Shown: positions 33,215-42,723, counted from the first letter of the stretch. The stretch is DNA of 64,000 nt from Zoogloeaceae bacterium (GCA_024235635.1 JACKMA010000001.1:434001-498000); one strand, 5' to 3'. The notes: generated by a model from the letters alone, not told the origin. Numbers and translations are program-made.

Positions 33215-33334
33215 TCTCGCGCCGCAAGCGCCGCCGACCGGACGTCCCAGGCATCCGGAACGACCGCGCCAGTCGTCATCGAGAACAGAAACCGTATTCG
33301 CCGCTTCGGCTTACAACGTGAGAGGGAGTCATCC

Positions 33335-34324
33335 ATGAGCAAAGCACCTGTTCGTGTCGCAGTCACCGGCGCCGCCGGCCAGATCGGATACAGCCTGCTT
33401 TTCCGCATCGCCAGCGGCGAGATGCTCGGCAAGGACCAGCCGGTCATCCTGCAGTTGCTCGATCTGCCGCAGGCCCAGAAGGCCGTCAAGGGCGTGATGA
33501 TGGAGCTCGAGGACTGCGCTTTCCCGCTGCTCGCAGGGATGCTCGCAACCGACGATCCCAATGTCGCGTTCAAGGACGCCGACTACTGCCTGCTGGTCGG
33601 CGCCCGTCCGCGCGGCCCCGGCATGGAGCGCGCCGACCTGCTGACCGCCAACGGTGCGATCTTCACCGTGCAGGGCAAGGCAATCGCCGAGAACGCCAAC
33701 GAGAACGTGCGCGTCCTGGTGGTGGGCAACCCGTGCAACACCAACGCCTACATCGCCGCCGCAGCCGCCCGCAAGGTGGGTCGCACCAATCCCGACAACT
33801 ACCACGGCATGCTCCGTCTCGATCACAATCGTGCGCTGTCGCAACTCTCGGCCAAGACCGGACGCCCGGTGTCGAGCTTCCGCAAGATGGTGGTGTGGGG
33901 CAACCATTCGCCCAGCATGTATGCCGATTACCGCTTCTGCGAGTCGAACGGTGACTCGGTCAAGGCGCTGGTGAACGACCACGCCTGGAACAACGATGTC
34001 TTCCTGCCGACCGTCGGCAAGCGCGGCGCCGCGATCATCGAAGCCCGTGGCCTGTCCTCCGCCGCATCGGCCGCCAATGCGGCGATCGACCACATGCACG
34101 ACTGGGCGCTGGGTTCCGACGACTGGGTCACCATGGGCGTGCCGTCCGACGGCTCCTACGGCATCCCCGAGGGCGTCGTGTTCGGTTTCCCGTGCGAGTG
34201 CAAGAACGGTGAATTCACGATCATCCAGGGCCTGGCGATCGACGACTACTCGCAGGAGAAGATCAACAAGACCCTGGCCGAGCTCGAGGACGAGCGCGCC
34301 GCGGTCGCCGACATGCTGAAGTAA
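33335..34324 (+). CDS. mdh: Malate dehydrogenase
   Basis: 329 residues of the cytosolic-type MDH used by betaproteobacteria. NAD-binding GAAGQIGYSLLFRIASGEM (about 11-29), discriminating LLDLPQAQ (Asp for NAD), substrate-binding Arg in GARPRGPGMERADLL, VVGNPCNTNAYIA, and catalytic His in VVWGNHSPSMYAD. It interconverts malate and oxaloacetate. Strong ribosome site GAGAGGGAG. A terminator follows, and a CitE-like gene lies beyond it. Confidence 0.97.
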   Translation: MSKAPVRVAVTGAAGQIGYSLLFRIASGEMLGKDQPVILQLLDLPQAQKAVKGVMMELEDCAFPLLAGMLATDDPNVAFKDADYCLLVGARPRGPGMERADLLTANGAIFTVQGKAIAENANENVRVLVVGNPCNTNAYIAAAAARKVGRTNPDNYHGMLRLDHNRALSQLSAKTGRPVSSFRKMVVWGNHSPSMYADYRFCESNGDSVKALVNDHAWNNDVFLPTVGKRGAAIIEARGLSSAASAANAAIDHMHDWALGSDDWVTMGVPSDGSYGIPEGVVFGFPCECKNGEFTIIQGLAIDDYSQEKINKTLAELEDERAAVADMLK

Positions 34325-34349
34325 GCGCCGCAGGCACTTTTGCCGGCAA

Positions 34350-34379
34350 GGGTCGCGGTACAATGCCGCGGCCCTTTTT
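34350..34379 (+). terminator. Rho-independent terminator of mdh
   Basis: GGGTCGCGG, 7-base loop, CCGCGGCCC and then five T, 26 bp past the mdh stop. The loop contains TACAAT, which could be mistaken for a -10 box. Confidence 0.8.
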
Positions 34380-34395
34380 GTTTGCCCCGACATCG

Positions 34396-35400
34396 ATGAG
34401 CATTTCAGACCAGCCTGCCGCCCACCCTTCCCAGGTGCTGTTCTCGGGCGAGCGCCAACTCCCTTCCCTGCCCGCGGTGGACCACTACGCCGGCTCCGAG
34501 AAGCTGATCCGCAAGGCGCTGGCGCTGCAGGCAGAACTGGGTCCGGTATTCGACGTCACCTGCGACTTCGAAGACGGTGCCGCGGCCGGCGCCGAGCGGG
34601 AACACGCCGAAATGTGCGCGGAGATCGTGATGAGCGGCGACAACCGGCACGGCCGGGTCGGCGTGCGCATCCACGACATCACCCATCCCCACTGGCGTAC
34701 CGATCTGGAGATCCTGATTCCCAGGGCCGGCACGCGCCTACCCTTCGTGACCCTGCCGAAGCCGTGCTCGGCCGGCGACGTCCGCAGCCAGCTCGCCGCC
34801 CTGCGCGAGATCGAGCACCGCAGTGGCATCGAGCGGCCGATACCCGTGCACGTGCTGATCGAGACCCACGGTGCGCTCCACGAAGTCTGGGAAATCGCGG
34901 CCATCGACGGCGTCGAATCGCTCGATTTCGGCCTGATGGACTTCGTCAGCGCCCACGGCGGTGCGATCGGCGGTGCGGCCATGAAGAGTCCGGGGCAGTT
35001 CGATCATCCTCTGGTGCGCCGGGCGAAGTGCGAGATCGCGGCGGCGGCCCTGGCCAACGGTGTCGTGCCGTCGCACAACGTCACCACCGAACTTCGCGAC
35101 GTCGGACTGATCCGGGCGGATGCGGCACGCGCGCGAGAGGAATTCGCCTTCCTGAGGATGTGGAGCATCCATCCCAACCAGATCGAGCCGATCCTGGATG
35201 CGATGCGCCCCGATTTCGCCGAAGTCAACGAGGCGGCCGACATCGTTCTCGCCGCCATCGACGCCGACTGGGGTCCGATCCAGCACGGCGGCAAGCTGCA
35301 CGACCGCGCCTCCTATCGCTACTACTGGACCCTGCTGCAGCGGGCCCGGGCGACCGGCGTACCGCTTGGCGACCGGGCCGAAGCGCTGTTCATCGAGTGA
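34396..35400 (+). CDS. CitE/HpcH-HpaI-family CoA ester lyase
   Basis: 334 residues of the citrate lyase beta/malyl-CoA lyase superfamily (TIM barrel): DVTCDFEDGAAAGAE with the metal-binding acids, VGVRIHD (substrate Arg), PIPVHVLIETHGALHEVWEI, SLDFGLMDFVSAHG and WSIHPNQIEPI. Such enzymes cleave or form CoA esters such as malyl-CoA or citramalyl-CoA; the exact substrate cannot be told here. The ATG at 34396 was chosen over one at 34363 because the latter lies inside the mdh terminator hairpin. There is no citrate lyase alpha or gamma gene nearby, so it is a stand-alone enzyme beside mdh. Confidence 0.82.
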   Translation: MSISDQPAAHPSQVLFSGERQLPSLPAVDHYAGSEKLIRKALALQAELGPVFDVTCDFEDGAAAGAEREHAEMCAEIVMSGDNRHGRVGVRIHDITHPHWRTDLEILIPRAGTRLPFVTLPKPCSAGDVRSQLAALREIEHRSGIERPIPVHVLIETHGALHEVWEIAAIDGVESLDFGLMDFVSAHGGAIGGAAMKSPGQFDHPLVRRAKCEIAAAALANGVVPSHNVTTELRDVGLIRADAARAREEFAFLRMWSIHPNQIEPILDAMRPDFAEVNEAADIVLAAIDADWGPIQHGGKLHDRASYRYYWTLLQRARATGVPLGDRAEALFIE

Positions 35401-35445
35401 CCGGCTCGCCGCATCCGCGGGCACGGCGAGCCGCCTGTCCGATGC

Positions 35446-35889
35446 CTACTTCCAGCACGCCTTGACGGTCTTCGAGCAACTGCTCACGCCCTTCACACCC
35501 TGCTGGGTCAAGGTCATCGTGCAGCCGCAGGCCGTGTCCGCATGGCTCTGGTTCGCCGACGGCGCCGCCGACACGGTAAAGGCGGTGTTGGTCAGGGTCG
35601 GCGACGCGAAGGTGAAGAATCCGGCAAGGTCATTGCTGCATTCCAGAGCCGGCAAGGCGATGTTGTTGCCGTTGCTGTCCTGATCGTAGCGCAGTGCCAG
35701 CGTGTAGTTGCGCTCCAGGAACTGCGCATATTCCAGGATGCAGCCTTCCGCCTTGCCGCGCCGGGTCTTCGCGACATGGGCCGAATACGACGGGTAGGCG
35801 ATCGCCGTCAGGATGCCGATGATGGTCATCACCACCAACACCTCGATCAGCGTAAAGCCGCGACCCGCCGTGCGCATCGGATTTCTCAT
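35446..35889 (-). CDS. pilE: Type IV minor pilin, PilE-like
   Basis: 147 residues with a class III prepilin leader: a short basic leader ending in Gly (MRNPMRTAGRG), then FTLIEVLVVMTIIGILTAIA with Glu at mature position 5. The C-terminal half has Cys pairs (CGCTMTLTQQGVKG and CSKTVKACWK). It is a pseudopilin-like subunit of the type IV pilus tip or initiation complex and is processed by PilD (not in the window). Its ATG overlaps the stop of the PilY2-like gene. It is the last gene of the cluster, convergent with the CitE-like gene. Confidence 0.88.
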   Translation of the reverse strand: MRNPMRTAGRGFTLIEVLVVMTIIGILTAIAYPSYSAHVAKTRRGKAEGCILEYAQFLERNYTLALRYDQDSNGNNIALPALECSNDLAGFFTFASPTLTNTAFTVSAAPSANQSHADTACGCTMTLTQQGVKGVSSCSKTVKACWK

Positions 35890-36227
35890 CGCCGTCTCCC
35901 GGTCGGATCGGGCACTTCGCGCTCGATCCACAGCGATGCCAGCGCGCCGCCTTCGCCCGGCATGAAAGCGACCTCGGCACCCCTGGGCAGCTGACGAAGG
36001 TCGTCGAGGCGGCGCGAGCCGACGTAGGCCTGGGTGTCGTCGGTCACCTTGTAGGGCTTGCGATCGATCCACACCATGCGACGTGCGACATCGATCCGCG
36101 TCAGCGTACCTCGCTGTTCGAGCATGTAGAGCGGCAGCGGCGGCACGCCATCGTCGGCCTGGACCGGCGGCAACACCGCCGCCATCGCCGCCATCAACGC
36201 CAGCCACGCGATCGGCTTCGTGTTCAT
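35886..36227 (-). CDS. PilY2-like small exported protein
   Basis: 113 residues with a signal peptide (MNTKPIAWLALMAAMAAVLPPVQA) and a compact acidic/beta domain (GTLTRIDVARRMVWIDRKPY ... LPRGAEVAFMPGEGG). Its size and position right after pilY1 match PilY2 of Pseudomonas-type pilus clusters, but the sequence is too short to be certain. It sits one base after the pilY1 stop and overlaps pilE, so it is co-translated with both. Confidence 0.6.
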   Translation of the reverse strand: MNTKPIAWLALMAAMAAVLPPVQADDGVPPLPLYMLEQRGTLTRIDVARRMVWIDRKPYKVTDDTQAYVGSRRLDDLRQLPRGAEVAFMPGEGGALASLWIEREVPDPTGRRR

Positions 36228-36228
36228 G

Positions 36229-39200
36229 TCAGTCCTCCATCAGTTCGCGCCAGGACAAGCGGCCACGCACCGTGTCGTCCTTGGCATTGACGGTTTCGGG
36301 CGGCGAGTCGCCATCGGTCGAGGCCGACGTCACGCACAACCCGTCCTGGCAGCGCTGGATGTAGGGCATGCCGCCGTTGCCGTGCTTCCAACCGGTCACC
36401 GTCTCGTCGCCGATCCGGTCGTTCTCGTCGATCTTGCCATCGCCGTTGATGTCGAAGAATTCGTTCACCGGACGACCGCCGAACCACGGGTTGATCGCCA
36501 TCAGCCAGCCGTCGCCGAGTTCGCCGCAGGGCGAGGTGTTGGGCGTCAGTGTCTCGCCGAGCAGGATGTTCTTCAGCAAGGTGTTGCGGACCAGCATGCG
36601 CTCGCCGGTGCCGCTCGACCCCGGCGGCAGCAGGTCGAGATACCAACCGTGCTTGACGTAGTTGCCATTGCTGTCGACCAGTTCGTCGGTACCTTGCCCG
36701 CTGCCGTCGAGCGGATCGCTGACGATCCGGTAATGGCCGACCGTGGCCGCACCCGGGGGCACCGGGTCGCCGTCGGCAACCGCCGTGAAGCTGGTGTTGT
36801 TATTGCTGTCGGTGCTCGACACGTAGACGCCTTGTTCCTTGATGATGCGCTCGGCGATATCGCTGCGTCCCGGTACGTTCTGGACGGCATCGACGATCTT
36901 GTCACGAATGCCGTACCAGGTCTCGACCGACGAATCGCTGCGATCGGAACTGGAGATGAAGCGGCCAGTACCGAAGAACACCCACAGTTCGCCGGTATCG
37001 GGATGGCGTCCAACCAGGGGCGGCGCCGTGATCGGCTGCTTCCTGCCCGAGCGCACCGCAGCGAAGATCGGTGCACCGCCGTTGGCCGTGACCCAAGAGG
37101 CGGGATCGCCCGCCGAGACGTCGAACTTCCACATCCGTCCGTTGAGGTCGCCGGCGTACAGCAGGTCGATGTCGCCGTCACCGTCGTCGTCCCAACCACC
37201 GACGCCGCTGAGGCCATTCGACGTCACGCTGTCGGTGTCGAGCACGGCGAGTTCCGCGCCGGTCTCCGCATCGAGCACGATCAGATGGGCCTTGTCATCG
37301 ACGCCGTTGTAGCCGTTGCCGACGATGACGCCCCACTTGCCGTTGTTCATCGGCGCGATCACCGGCATCGACATCACGTGGCCGAGTTCGGGCACATCGG
37401 CACTGCCGACTTCCCACATCACGTTGCCGGCACCGAAGGTGGCCGCCGGATTGGTGACGTCGAGGCCGAACAGCATGCGGCCGCCGCGGCCGAGGGAGCC
37501 GACCAGCAGGCTGCGCCAGCTGCTGCCGTCGTAGATGTCCTCGACGGTGACGTCGCCATCGACGTAGAACTCGTGGGCATAGTCCTGACGGGACAATTCG
37601 ATCAGCTTGCCATGCACGCCGGACGGCACGTAGGCGAATTTCTCGACACCGCCGCCATGCTGACCGTCATGGGCATCGAATGCGTGCAGCATGCCGTCGT
37701 TGGCGCCGACGTAGACCCGCGGCGCGCGGTTTGCATTGTTGCTGCGGAAGCTCTGGTAGCTGCCGGCGCCGGGGATCGAACTACGCTCCCACAGGCGGTT
37801 GGGCGGATGCGCGACGAAGGCCGGCGTCGAGTTGACGATGTCGCCGAGCACGCCTTCGCGCTGGCGGAATTCGGTGACGCCGGCGCCTTCGCCACCCCGC
37901 ACGCCGCGCAGATAATTCACCAGCGACGCGGTCGCGCCGTTGCCGAGCGCACCGACCACCGACGTGTTGGTCGACAGGAACTCGGTCGGGGTGCCGGCGA
38001 TCGAGGTCCAGATGTTGCGACTCGCCGGCGTGATGGCGTCGAGCTTTTCGCTGGCCGACCATTCCGGTACCGCATTGCCCTCGGCGTCCTTATTGACGAT
38101 CACGACGCCTGAATCGGGGTCGAGTTTCCACGACCGCAGGTCGCCGGACCATACGCCGGCGACGTAGCGAGCCTGGAACACCATCGACTCGGTGCTGAGC
38201 GAGGTCGTGTTGCCGGAAAGACTCGAGGCACTGCCGGCGACGTCCGAGATCGCCTTCAGTGCCGCCGCCAGGCCGTCGGCGAACTCGACCGGATCGCGTG
38301 CCGGCACGAACTGGCCGCGGCCATTGACGGCGGCGTGCCACAAGTCGTCGATCTTCCGGTTCTGGTCGCCCTGGGTCGCATCCGGCCAACCGGCGAAATC
38401 CTTGTCCAGCTTCTGCTTCGGATCCAGCGTACCCCGCAGGCCGATCGACAAGGTGAAGGTGTTCATGTGCTGCCAGAACGCCTCCGGATCGTCCGGCGTC
38501 GGCTTGACCTTGTTGTCGGCCGCGTCGAGGTCGTTCTTCCAGTACTCCATCGCCACGTCGGCCAGGGTGTTCGGATATTGGTCGGCGTAGGGCGGGCCGG
38601 CCACGTAGCCGCCCGGCTGGCCCTCGGGCAGGTCGTTGGTGTGGGTCGGGCCGTCGGTATTGTCCGAGTTGCCGACGCCTGGGCTGGATCCGTTCCAATA
38701 GCCGTCGGTGGTCAGGATCGTGAAGCTGCGCCGGCATGCGGCCTCGTCGGCCGGCACCCACTTGTTGCCGTCGATGTTGCCCGCGTAGTACTCGCCCGCC
38801 CACCGCAGGGCCGGACGCAATGGCGTGCCGTTGGTCGATACATTGACGCCGAGCAGCTTGGCGAACCAGGACGAGCGGGCACTGGCCGAGAAATCCGCAT
38901 TGGTGTCGATGTCGTGGGTATAGCTGCTTTGCCCGGTCCGGTTGATCGTCGTGAAGCCGACCCGGTAGTTCTCGCCCAGCGTCGTGAAGGCCAGACTGGC
39001 ACCGCCGCGGGCCGACAGCAGCCGCGAACGATAGTAGGTGAACCAGTTGGCGAAGTTCTGGATTTCCTCGGTGACCGTGCGGGTGATGGTCTCGCCGTCG
39101 GAATCGATCCAGCTCAGCGAGGTCACCTCCTGCTCGCTGCCGCCGTTCATGTTCCAGCGATAGGCACGCGAGTTACGCACCTGGTAGCGCGTGTAGCTGC

Positions 39201-39873
39201 TGGCACTGTCGAAGCTGCCCGCACCGTTGTAGATGTAGTACGTGATCGGCCAGAAATAGCAGTTCTCCGTACCCTGGCAGCTGCCCCCCGAGGTCGAGCG
39301 CCAGTCGGCATACATGCGGATGCCGCTGGTGTTGGACGGGTTCAGGTCGAGGCGGCCGCGGGCCGTGTCATACGGGTTGTAGGGCGCACTGCGCGGGTCC
39401 ACATTGCCGCCCGAGTCGCCGGTCACCGCCACCGACGCGGTGCCGTTGAAGGTGCGCCAGGGCTGATAGTTGATTGCCGGGTTGTAATAGACCAGGTTGT
39501 TGTCGGGCGATCGCATCCGCAGGTTGTAGCGGTTGTCGTTCTCATAGTTCGGCACCTGGCTGCCGTAATCGCTGGCGCCGTACACCGCGGCACCGTTGCT
39601 GCCGGTCACCGAGGTGTTGTCGCGCGGCCGCGGGTACACGTAGGACGTGGCCGGCGACAGGCTGTCCGGCATGAACTCCCACTGCATCGAGCCCGAATCG
39701 TCGAGCAGGAACATGATGTTGGGCGGCACCGCCGACGAGGTCAGCAAGGGGGAACTCGCGATGTCCACCGTGGCCTGGGCATTGGGCAGGCACAGGGCCG
39801 CCGCCACCGCGACGGCCAGTCGGCGGGGCAACGGCGCGAGCCGTCGGGATTTGTCGATGGATTGCTTTTTCAT
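36229..39873 (-). CDS. pilY1: Type IV pilus tip adhesin/assembly protein PilY1
   Basis: 1,214 residues from the ATG at 39873 (GGGAGGACGCC upstream). A signal peptide (LAVAVAAALCLPNAQA) is followed by a von Willebrand A-like N-terminal domain with the metal site DDSGS (about 58-62). The C-terminal half is the PilY1 beta-propeller (RAPRVYVGANDGMLHAFDAH, then GWDDDGDGDIDLLYAGDLNG). Its DxDxDGxxD calcium loop at about 896 is the site that controls pilus retraction in Pseudomonas. A second loop (DINGDGKIDENDRIG) lies near the end. PilY1 caps the pilus with minor pilins, and adhesion and surface sensing depend on it. The gene is inside the minor pilin operon. Confidence 0.94.
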   Translation of the reverse strand: MKKQSIDKSRRLAPLPRRLAVAVAAALCLPNAQATVDIASSPLLTSSAVPPNIMFLLDDSGSMQWEFMPDSLSPATSYVYPRPRDNTSVTGSNGAAVYGASDYGSQVPNYENDNRYNLRMRSPDNNLVYYNPAINYQPWRTFNGTASVAVTGDSGGNVDPRSAPYNPYDTARGRLDLNPSNTSGIRMYADWRSTSGGSCQGTENCYFWPITYYIYNGAGSFDSASSYTRYQVRNSRAYRWNMNGGSEQEVTSLSWIDSDGETITRTVTEEIQNFANWFTYYRSRLLSARGGASLAFTTLGENYRVGFTTINRTGQSSYTHDIDTNADFSASARSSWFAKLLGVNVSTNGTPLRPALRWAGEYYAGNIDGNKWVPADEAACRRSFTILTTDGYWNGSSPGVGNSDNTDGPTHTNDLPEGQPGGYVAGPPYADQYPNTLADVAMEYWKNDLDAADNKVKPTPDDPEAFWQHMNTFTLSIGLRGTLDPKQKLDKDFAGWPDATQGDQNRKIDDLWHAAVNGRGQFVPARDPVEFADGLAAALKAISDVAGSASSLSGNTTSLSTESMVFQARYVAGVWSGDLRSWKLDPDSGVVIVNKDAEGNAVPEWSASEKLDAITPASRNIWTSIAGTPTEFLSTNTSVVGALGNGATASLVNYLRGVRGGEGAGVTEFRQREGVLGDIVNSTPAFVAHPPNRLWERSSIPGAGSYQSFRSNNANRAPRVYVGANDGMLHAFDAHDGQHGGGVEKFAYVPSGVHGKLIELSRQDYAHEFYVDGDVTVEDIYDGSSWRSLLVGSLGRGGRMLFGLDVTNPAATFGAGNVMWEVGSADVPELGHVMSMPVIAPMNNGKWGVIVGNGYNGVDDKAHLIVLDAETGAELAVLDTDSVTSNGLSGVGGWDDDGDGDIDLLYAGDLNGRMWKFDVSAGDPASWVTANGGAPIFAAVRSGRKQPITAPPLVGRHPDTGELWVFFGTGRFISSSDRSDSSVETWYGIRDKIVDAVQNVPGRSDIAERIIKEQGVYVSSTDSNNNTSFTAVADGDPVPPGAATVGHYRIVSDPLDGSGQGTDELVDSNGNYVKHGWYLDLLPPGSSGTGERMLVRNTLLKNILLGETLTPNTSPCGELGDGWLMAINPWFGGRPVNEFFDINGDGKIDENDRIGDETVTGWKHGNGGMPYIQRCQDGLCVTSASTDGDSPPETVNAKDDTVRGRLSWRELMED

Positions 39874-39889
39874 GGCGTCCTCCCTGGAT

Positions 39890-40417
39890 TCAGGGCCTGA
39901 ATGTCGCTTGCAGTACCACGGAGGCATTGCCGTCCGGTACCGAACTCCGGCCGGTGATGCGGTAACGCGGCGCGTAGCACAGCGGATCTCGCGGGAAGCC
40001 GCCGGCGCATTCCGGCTCGGGCCACTCCCCCATGTTCTCTGCGATGTATTGCGGCGTCAGTTGGCGCGGGCCACTGGCCACCGCGGTCGGCGTGTTCTGC
40101 CAGAAGGTGGCCGGATCGTCCCAGCGCTCGCGGTAGGCGGGATTGGTCGTCGGCACCGGTGTCGGATACAGGCCGTCGTTGATCGCCGCATCGAACACCG
40201 GCATCGGTTGCAGCACCGGTTCGGCGTCGCGCAAGGCCTTGTCGGCCGCCTGGAACGCGATCTCGCGGTCGTACAGGCCGGACCCCATGCGCATCTGCAG
40301 GCTGGTTCCCTTGATGCCGGAGATCCCCAGCAGCATCAGCGCCACGAGCATCACCAGCGCGACGATCAGCGCGGTGCCGTGTTGTCCGTTCGAGTTCATC
40401 TGGGCTGGTCTCATCAT
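39890..40417 (-). CDS. pilX: Type IV minor pilin PilX
   Basis: 175 residues. PilX-type N-terminus: short leader with QHG and then TALIVALVMLVALMLLGISG, and the conserved REIAFQAADKALRDAE. It lacks the usual Glu5 motif, as PilX proteins do. It ends in the short TFRP typical of the family. The start at 40417 forms ATGATGA with the pilW stop. It works with PilV, PilW and FimT to prime the pilus and present PilY1. Confidence 0.88.
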   Translation of the reverse strand: MMRPAQMNSNGQHGTALIVALVMLVALMLLGISGIKGTSLQMRMGSGLYDREIAFQAADKALRDAEPVLQPMPVFDAAINDGLYPTPVPTTNPAYRERWDDPATFWQNTPTAVASGPRQLTPQYIAENMGEWPEPECAGGFPRDPLCYAPRYRITGRSSVPDGNASVVLQATFRP

Positions 40418-41421
40418 GACACCCGGTTGCGCAGTGCCACGACATTGGTGAAGTTGCGCCGTACCCGCTGCAGCGAGCCGTCGGCGGCTCGCTCCTGCGC
40501 GACGCCGTCTATCGTCAGGTTGAGCCGAACCGCCAGCACCGTCGACCAGTCGGCGACGGCTGCCGCATTGACATAGGTCACGGCGCCCTGCACCAGGTAC
40601 TGGATCTGCATGCCGCTGACGCCTTCGAGCACTTCTTCGACGGCCAGCGCGTTGCCACGCAACACCTGCCGGTACAACGAACGACCGCCGGAATCCGCGC
40701 GTCCGTTGTTGCCGACGTACCAGACCACCGAATCGAAGCGCATCACCGACGACGCTGCCAGATAGGGATAGCCGCGGCCGTTCGGCGGCACCTGCGCCGC
40801 CATGAAGCCCAGCCCGGTGCAGCAATTGCCGGGCAGGACGGTGCCGATCGGATGGGTCAGCGTGCTGGCGCCGTTGTTGACGGCCACTGCCTGGAAGATT
40901 GTCGCCTGCACGAAATCGCAGGCCACCATGATGTCGCCGGAGGTGAAATCGGTGGTATCGCTGAGAGAAAACGAGGTGCCCGCCGCATTGTGAGCGACGA
41001 CCGACACGGTGGTACTGGCATCGCCCTTCATGATGCGAATCGCGTCCTCGGAATCGGCCCGCTGGCCCACGCCCGCGCCGCTGGCGAGGCCGGGCACCGC
41101 AGTGCCGTTTTCATAGCCCTGCAGGCCGCCGACCCAGTTCGCCCAGGGCGTTGCCGCGGCGCCGTTGATGACGTTCATGACCTGCGTGATGCGGCCGCAG
41201 TCGTTGAGGCCGGCGTCGCGTACGTCGCGCGACACGATGCTGAAGGCCATCCGCGCCGACTCCTGCAGGCGTGCGAGGTTTTCGTTGGTCCGGTTGGTCG
41301 TGCCGGTCGAGGTGAACACCGTCGCCACGCCGGCCATCACGATCAGGCCGAGGGTCATGCCGATCAGGAGTTCGACCAGCGACAGGCCCGACATCCGACG
41401 TCCGTTGGTCAATCGCTTCAT
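40414..41421 (-). CDS. pilW: Type IV minor pilin PilW
   Basis: 335 residues. Prepilin leader KRLTNGRRMSG and then LSLVELLIGMTLGLIVMAGV with Glu5. Conserved PilW region ARLQESARMAFSIVSRDVRD and a long beta-rich C-terminal domain with Cys residues. It is the largest minor pilin and links the pilin stack to PilY1. It overlaps pilV (ATGA) and pilX. Confidence 0.9.
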   Translation of the reverse strand: MKRLTNGRRMSGLSLVELLIGMTLGLIVMAGVATVFTSTGTTNRTNENLARLQESARMAFSIVSRDVRDAGLNDCGRITQVMNVINGAAATPWANWVGGLQGYENGTAVPGLASGAGVGQRADSEDAIRIMKGDASTTVSVVAHNAAGTSFSLSDTTDFTSGDIMVACDFVQATIFQAVAVNNGASTLTHPIGTVLPGNCCTGLGFMAAQVPPNGRGYPYLAASSVMRFDSVVWYVGNNGRADSGGRSLYRQVLRGNALAVEEVLEGVSGMQIQYLVQGAVTYVNAAAVADWSTVLAVRLNLTIDGVAQERAADGSLQRVRRNFTNVVALRNRVS

Positions 41422-41903
41422 GGCCGTACCTCGAGCACCAGTTGATTGGTATCGGTACCCGACACCGCACTGCGCTGGTCGGTCCATTGCAGCGTGATCT
41501 GGCACACCGTGACGCCACCGACAACGGCGCAATTGACCGCGCCGCAGGCAGTGGTACCGAGCATGCCCGGGCTGCGGATCTCGGTGATCCAGTCCGTCAG
41601 ATCCTGGCTGGCCAGGGTGCCACCACCCGGCGTCGGGCATGATGACGACAGCGCGGTGTTGTAGTCGCCGTTGAGCGCGGCCGCCCGGTTCGCCGCCATG
41701 CGCTCGGTGATCGAATTGGCGAGGAAGGTCGCGACGCTGCGCTCGTAGGCCGCCTGGTTGTTGCGCAATGCCGAGGCCTGCATGCCGGCGACGCCGAGCA
41801 TGCCGACCGCCAGCACGACCACCGCCACCAGCACCTCGATCAGGCTGGTGCCGAGCTGTCGCGTACCGTTGATTGCGGGCATGGTCTGTTTCATCTCGTT
41901 CAT
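41418..41903 (-). CDS. pilV: Type IV minor pilin PilV
   Basis: 161 residues. Leader ending NGTRQLG, then TSLIEVLVAVVVLAVGMLGV with Glu5, followed by the PilV signature AGMQASALRNNQAAYERSVA and ERMAANRAA. The C-terminal beta domain has two Cys pairs. It is part of the minor pilin complex that starts pilus assembly. It lies three bases after the fimT stop and overlaps pilW. Confidence 0.9.
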   Translation of the reverse strand: MNEMKQTMPAINGTRQLGTSLIEVLVAVVVLAVGMLGVAGMQASALRNNQAAYERSVATFLANSITERMAANRAAALNGDYNTALSSSCPTPGGGTLASQDLTDWITEIRSPGMLGTTACGAVNCAVVGGVTVCQITLQWTDQRSAVSGTDTNQLVLEVRP

Positions 41904-41906
41904 CGG

Positions 41907-42509
41907 CTATACGGGCGCGCTGCAGCTGGCGTTGGAACCGCGCTGGACGCTGATGCGGCTGCCCGAAACCATCGTGATGTCGCGCATGTTCTGCGACAGC
42001 GAAACACCGCTCTCGCAGACGCGAAGATTGAACTGCTGGATCGTGCCGTTGGCCTCGCGAGCGATGCCGTTGGGGCGGAAGATCACCAGTCCGGCCACGT
42101 TCCTCAGACTGGCGCCGGACAGCACCACCGAGTCGCCGCCACCGAACACATCGGCGCGGACCACGGTCTCGGTATTGTCGAAGACACCGTCGGCGTCGGC
42201 GTCGATGAATACCATCCAGGCCTGCCACGAGTTCGCGCCGGGATCGACGCAGGCAGTGGTGGTCGGCGTACCGTCGGCAGCCCGTGCCACCGGACAGAAC
42301 ACCACGCGGCGTCCCTGACGCACCGACTCTGCGCGGGCCAGGCTGAGCGCCGCCAGCACGTCGTTGGCATAGGCCGAGAGCCGGTTGGAGACAATGAAGC
42401 CACGCAGGCTCGGCACACCGACGGCCGCGATGATGCCGACCACCGCCATCGTGACCAGCAATTCAACCAGGGTGAATCCACCGCAATGTTTTCGCTTCGC
42501 TTTGAGCAT
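41907..42509 (-). CDS. fimT: FimT/GspH-family minor pilin
   Basis: 200 residues from ATG 42509 (MLKAKRKHCGG, then FTLVELLVTMAVVGIIAAVG). The leader is basic and ends in Gly with Glu5. It has the FimT/GspH pattern SNRLSAYANDVLAALSLARAE, RRVVFCP and WQAWMVFIDADADG. FimT in some species also binds DNA during uptake. GGGG lies five bases upstream of this ATG. In-frame starts at 42530 and 42536 would lengthen the leader and are less likely. It is the first gene of the fimT-pilV-pilW-pilX-pilY1-pilY2-pilE operon. Confidence 0.87.
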   Translation of the reverse strand: MLKAKRKHCGGFTLVELLVTMAVVGIIAAVGVPSLRGFIVSNRLSAYANDVLAALSLARAESVRQGRRVVFCPVARAADGTPTTTACVDPGANSWQAWMVFIDADADGVFDNTETVVRADVFGGGDSVVLSGASLRNVAGLVIFRPNGIAREANGTIQQFNLRVCESGVSLSQNMRDITMVSGSRISVQRGSNASCSAPV

Positions 42510-42657
42510 GGTTGCCCCATGAGTTCGCATGGACAAGGTAACGTCGCCGCGTCAAGCCCGGAATCCGGTCGAGACGGGCGACGGGAATGGCGTGACGCGC
42601 GGCGACGAGCGCGTACGGACGGCCGTTGGCGGCGGATGGCCGGCACGGTGGAACGCC

Positions 42658-42689
42658 AAAAAAAGAAGCCGGACGAGACGTCCGGCTTC
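42658..42689 (-). terminator. Rho-independent terminator of the Hsp20 gene
   Basis: GAAGCCGGAC / GTCCGGCTTC, 10-bp perfect stem, 5-base loop, followed on the minus strand by seven T. It is about 35 bp past the Hsp20 stop. Confidence 0.88.
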
Positions 42690-42723
42690 CTTGTCGGGCC
42701 CCGAGCGGGGCTGTCGGCGTGCT

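Noticed and set aside
34359..34364. TACAAT as a -10 box for the CitE-like gene
   Set aside because: It is the loop of the mdh terminator hairpin and no -35 lies at the right distance.
34363..34396. ATG at 34363 as start of the CitE-like protein
   Set aside because: It lies within the mdh terminator and adds a non-conserved leader; the ATG at 34396 fits better.
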